This document shows, in pieces, positions 7,425 to 9,227 of a DNA stretch of 9,227 nucleotides. The translations under genes and the position numbers were made by a program. Source of the stretch: Bog-756 sp036511155. GTDB lineage: Bacteria; Actinomycetota; Acidimicrobiia; Acidimicrobiales; RAAP-2. The DNA lies in assembly GCA_036511155.1 (NCBI GenBank), contig DATCCR010000078.1, positions 1-9,227 on the forward strand, written 5' to 3'. The notes beneath the pieces are model-generated. The model searched no databases, was not told the origin of the DNA, and saw nothing but the letters and a program-made list of their open reading frames with translations. Numbering within the stretch: the first letter of the stretch is position 1; the number at the start of each line of letters is the position of its first letter.

Positions 7425-7464
7425 GACGAGGCGGCACCGGTCTGGGTGCCCGTGGTGCCTCGTC
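7425..7464 (-). promoter_or_regulatory. Two-part stem-loop in the probable lpd leader
   Basis: On the minus strand GACGAGGC (7464-7457) pairs perfectly with GCCTCGTC (7432-7425). Inside it, GGCACC (7450-7445) pairs with GGTGCC (7438-7433) around a CAGACC loop, leaving a 6-nt one-sided bulge ACCACG. That is 14 paired bases in 40 nt, ending 54 nt before the chosen lpd start. Its role is unknown; leader stabilisation, a protein or RNA regulatory site, or attenuation are all possible. No T-tract follows. Confidence 0.5.
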
Positions 7465-7530
7465 GACACGCGCCCACCAGCCTACCGGTCCCCACCCCGG
7501 GCCGACTGCAGCCGGACGGGCCCCGACCCA

Positions 7531-7542
7531 CGGTGCGCACCG
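7531..7542. repeat. 12-bp perfect palindrome CGGTGCGCACCG, possible operator
   Basis: The sequence equals its own reverse complement over 12 bases and sits in the intergenic region upstream of lpd, where a dimeric repressor or activator could bind. Chance occurrence in GC-rich DNA is a real alternative; I know no regulator for this exact site. Confidence 0.3.
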
Positions 7543-7594
7543 ACACGCGATCGCACCATCAGGCTCGGCCACGGACGGCAGATAGCCGACGCCA

Positions 7595-7633
7595 GGGGCA
7601 GCGCGGTCACGGGATCGGCCGTGACGCTGCCCC
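7595..7633 (-). terminator. Strong hairpin downstream of the second SDR gene
   Basis: GGGGCAGCG (7595-7603) and TCACGG (7607-7612) pair with CCGTGA and CGCTGCCCC (7619-7633). This gives 15 bp with a 3-nt bulge and a 6-nt loop. It starts about 40 nt after the SDR stop on the minus strand, as expected for a terminator isolating the SDR from the lpd operon. There is no T-run, which is usual in high-GC actinomycetes. Confidence 0.6.
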
Positions 7634-7674
7634 GGACGCCGGCCACCGGACCGCGTTCGTGGTGTGTGCCGCTA

Positions 7675-8442
7675 CTACTTGGGCGGCATCCGGATGCCGC
7701 CGTCGAGGCGGATGACCTCGGCGTTCAGGTAGCTGTTGGTGGCGATGTGGGCCACCAGGTCGCCGTACTCCGCCGGGTTGCCGAGGCGCTTCGGAAAGTT
7801 GACCGACTGGGCCAGGGCGTCCCGAGCCTCGTCGGGCAGCATGGCCAGCAGCGGTGTGTCGAACAGGCCGGGGGCGATGGCCAGCACGCGGATGCCGACC
7901 ACGGCCAGGTCGCGGGCGGCGGGCAGCGTCATGCCGACGACGGCGCCCTTCGAGGCCGAGTAGGCGAGCTGGCCGATCTGGCCGTCGAAGGCAGCGACGG
8001 AGGCGGTGTTGACGATCACGCCGCGCTCGCCGTTGGCCTGGGGCTCGACCTTGGCGATGGCCGAGGCGGCCTTGGTCATGACGTTGAACGTGCCGATGAT
8101 GTTCAGGTCCTGGATGAACTTGAACGGTGCCAGGTCGTGGGGCGAGCCGTCGCGGTTGATGACCCGACCGACCCAGCCGGTGCCGGCGCAGTTGACGGCG
8201 ATCCGAAGGTTGCCGCCGTCGGCCGCCTGGTCCACCGCCTTCTGGCAGTCGTCGGGGTCGGTGACGTCGCCGGCCACGTAGTTGGCCGAGCCGCCGATCT
8301 CGGCGACGACCTCCTTGGCCCGCTCCTCGTTGCGGTCGAACACGGTGACCCGCACGCCCTCCGTGGCGAGCTTGCGGGCCGTGGCCTCGCCGAGGCCCGA
8401 GGCCCCGCCGGTGATGATTGCTGAACTTCCGTTGATCTCCAT
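7675..8442 (-). CDS. Short-chain dehydrogenase, type-2 3-hydroxyacyl-CoA dehydrogenase-like
   Basis: This 255-residue protein is a classical SDR with every expected element: TGGASGLG (11-18), Asp36 at the end of the second strand (VFDRN), which favours NAD(H) over NADP(H), NCAG (84-87), Asn114, Ser148, and Tyr161/Lys165 in YSASK. The RVINRDGSPHDL insertion after the NCAG strand and the PGLFDTPLLA segment are typical of the HSD17B10/type-2 3-hydroxyacyl-CoA dehydrogenase group, which oxidises 3-hydroxyacyl-CoA in fatty-acid or branched-chain amino-acid breakdown. The substrate is inferred from family resemblance only. It lies 9 bp after rnhA with no Shine-Dalgarno, but a candidate leaderless promoter overlaps the rnhA stop. 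It ends with two consecutive in-frame TAG codons, followed by a strong hairpin, so it can be its own transcription unit. Unlike the other SDR in this window it has an intact active site. Confidence 0.9.
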   Translation of the reverse strand: MEINGSSAIITGGASGLGEATARKLATEGVRVTVFDRNEERAKEVVAEIGGSANYVAGDVTDPDDCQKAVDQAADGGNLRIAVNCAGTGWVGRVINRDGSPHDLAPFKFIQDLNIIGTFNVMTKAASAIAKVEPQANGERGVIVNTASVAAFDGQIGQLAYSASKGAVVGMTLPAARDLAVVGIRVLAIAPGLFDTPLLAMLPDEARDALAQSVNFPKRLGNPAEYGDLVAHIATNSYLNAEVIRLDGGIRMPPK

Positions 8443-8448
8443 GGCGTC

Positions 8449-8478
8449 AGATTAGAAGAGCAGCGACCCCTGGCCCAA
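8449..8478 (-). promoter_or_regulatory. Candidate leaderless promoter overlapping the rnhA stop codon
   Basis: TAATCT (8454-8449) fits the actinobacterial -10 pattern TANNNT and lies 6 nt before the ATG of the SDR gene, so transcription would begin at or next to the A of the start codon. TTGGGC (8478-8473) is an acceptable -35 at 18-bp spacing. The SDR has no Shine-Dalgarno, as a leaderless mRNA would predict. The first three bases of the -10 are the TAA stop of rnhA. Confidence 0.45.
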
Positions 8479-8958
8479 ACCGGTGTCCGGCGGGGGCCCC
8501 GTGGGGTCCTGCCGGGCGGCGGCGGCGGTGGCCAGGGTGTCGACCACGTCATTCATCCGGTCACCCGAATGGCCCTTCACCCACTCGAAGGTGATCGGGC
8601 GCGCCGGGTCGAGGGCCAGGGCGAACAGGGCTTCCCACAGATCCCTGTTGGCCACCGGCTTGCCCTGCGAGTTCTTCCAGCCCCGGCGCTTCCACCCTGC
8701 ATGCCACCGCTGCCGGAAGCAGTTCACGACGTAGGTCGAGTCGCTCACCACGTGGACCGGGCCCGGCAGGGTCTCGAGCGCCCGGATCACCGCCATGACC
8801 TCCATCCGCTGGTTGGTGGTGTGGGACTCGCTTCCCGAGTCGGAGGTCCCGCCGTCGACCGCCCACGCCCACCCGCCGGGCCCGGGGTTCCCGAGGCACG
8901 AGCCGTCCGTGTAGACGACGATCGGTGAGCCGTCGGTCGAAGGGCGAGGCGCGTCCAT
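8452..8958 (-). CDS. rnhA: Ribonuclease HI
   Basis: RNase HI cleaves the RNA strand of RNA-DNA hybrids, removing R-loops and replication primers. Counting from ATG at 8958 (168 residues), the catalytic carboxylates are Asp18 (YTDGSCLGNPGPGGW), Glu53 (QRMEV), Asp73 (VSDSTYV) and Asp140 (NDVVDTLA), with the assisting His130 in VKGHSGD. The basic handle region WHAGWKRRGWKNSQGK is also present. Length is normal for the family plus a Pro/Gly-rich tail of about 18 residues ending in QGSLLF. The frame is open to 9006, but that extension is Arg/Pro-rich and not family-like, and the ATG sits just before the first strand. No clear Shine-Dalgarno is visible. It is divergent from aceE, with about 110 bp between the starts, and its stop overlaps the promoter of the next gene. 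Confidence 0.95.
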   Translation of the reverse strand: MDAPRPSTDGSPIVVYTDGSCLGNPGPGGWAWAVDGGTSDSGSESHTTNQRMEVMAVIRALETLPGPVHVVSDSTYVVNCFRQRWHAGWKRRGWKNSQGKPVANRDLWEALFALALDPARPITFEWVKGHSGDRMNDVVDTLATAAAARQDPTGPPPDTGLGQGSLLF

Positions 8959-9068
8959 CGCCACAGCATGCCCGCTCGGCCGCCACCCCGGGCGCACCGG
9001 CCGCACCGCAGGCCGCCCCGCCAGCGTCGTCCGGGCCGGTGGTGCTCCAGACCTCGGACAGTGGGACG

Positions 9069-9227
9069 ATGGGAACCATGCTGTTCGACGGAGTGGCCCA
9101 CCAGCTTCCCGACCTCGATCCCGTGGAGACCGAGGAGTGGCTGGCCGCCTTCGACGACGTCGTCCGAGTGCACGGGCGCAACCGGGCCCGGTACCTGCTG
9201 ATGCGGGTCCTCGAGCGGGCCCGCCGG
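9069..9227 (+). CDS. aceE: Pyruvate dehydrogenase E1, homodimeric type, N-terminal fragment (3' end outside window)
   Basis: Only the first 53 codons are visible; the frame runs off the right edge. The segment HQLPDLDPVETEEWLAAF, followed by a helix ending GRNRARYLLMRVLERA, matches the N-terminal region of AceE-type E1 (DPxET-EW-LxSxD...RAxxLLxxLLExA). AceE-type E1 decarboxylates pyruvate with thiamine diphosphate and acetylates the E2 lipoyl arm. The N-terminal region of this enzyme contacts E2 in E. coli. Two in-frame ATGs, 9069 and 9078, are possible starts; neither has a strong Shine-Dalgarno, and a GACAGT 6 nt before 9069 is only a weak -10-like match. The E2 and E3 genes lie about 1.7 kb to the left on the other strand, which supports a pyruvate dehydrogenase locus. 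Because the active-site domains are not in the window, this rests on the N-terminal motif and the context. Confidence 0.82.
   Translation, partial: MGTMLFDGVAHQLPDLDPVETEEWLAAFDDVVRVHGRNRARYLLMRVLERARR

Larger units (their letters stand above)
7371..7674. other. Gene-free region upstream of lpd
   Basis: About 300 bp lie between the lpd start and the stop of the SDR gene upstream, both on the minus strand. I see no convincing coding frame here. It contains, in minus-strand order, a hairpin behind the SDR stop (7595-7633), a 12-bp palindrome (7531-7542), a possible -10-like TAGGCT (7484-7479, no good -35), and a two-part stem-loop (7425-7464) ahead of lpd. It is the natural place for the promoter and leader of the lpd-lip operon. 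Confidence 0.7.

Noticed and set aside
7371..7469. Longer N-terminus for Lpd, up to 7469
   Set aside because: The added residues are Arg/His-rich and overlap the nested stem-loop. E3 enzymes begin close to the FAD-binding strand.
7479..7484. TAGGCT on the minus strand as the lpd promoter -10
   Set aside because: It fits TANNNT, but no -35-like hexamer stands at 17-18 bp. It is kept only as a weak suggestion, not as a feature.
8959..9006. Longer N-terminus for RNase HI
   Set aside because: Arg/Pro-rich extension with no family counterpart; the ATG at 8958 lies just before the first strand of the fold.
8995..9041. 8-bp inverted repeat CACCGGCC/GGCCGGTG in the rnhA-aceE divergent region
   Set aside because: The arms are separated by about 31 nt and are made of common GC-rich words, so chance is likely.

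Overview
The window is high-GC DNA with strong G/C bias at third codon positions, short gaps between genes and GTG/TTG starts. Together with a homodimeric-type aceE, a lipoyl gene cluster and a candidate leaderless promoter, this points to an actinomycete. Acidimicrobiia or a relative is my best guess, but the class is an inference. I see no mobile element, CRISPR array, tRNA or rRNA.

Layout, left to right. The plus strand opens with the 3' end of metH, cobalamin-dependent methionine synthase (reactivation domain). It converges on a minus-strand block, with a GC-rich double hairpin between them. The minus-strand block, read in transcription order from about 7370 down to 857, is a very tight run: lpd (E3 dihydrolipoamide dehydrogenase), the E2 dihydrolipoamide acyltransferase, a single-ORF LipB-LipA fusion, an M24 metallopeptidase, and an SDR protein with a degenerate active site. 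Gaps between these genes are -8, 6, 7 and 11 bp, so they are very probably one operon. Upstream of lpd is a gene-free stretch of about 300 bp holding a two-part stem-loop in the probable lpd leader, a 12-bp perfect palindrome and a terminator-like hairpin. Beyond it lie a second, canonical SDR (type-2 3-hydroxyacyl-CoA dehydrogenase-like) and rnhA (RNase HI), both on the minus strand. Divergent from rnhA is the 5' end of aceE, pyruvate dehydrogenase E1.

How it fits together. AceE, the E2 and Lpd would supply E1, E2 and E3 of a 2-oxoacid dehydrogenase complex. The LipB domain puts octanoate on the lipoyl lysine of the E2, and the LipA domain inserts the two sulfurs. The most distinctive feature is therefore a cluster in which the lipoylation enzymes are fused into one 579-residue protein and translated directly after their own substrate. 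Other points worth a second look are the SDR in which Ser and Arg replace the catalytic Tyr and Lys, a clamp-binding-like tail on RNase HI, and a promoter that appears to use the rnhA stop codon as part of its -10 element.
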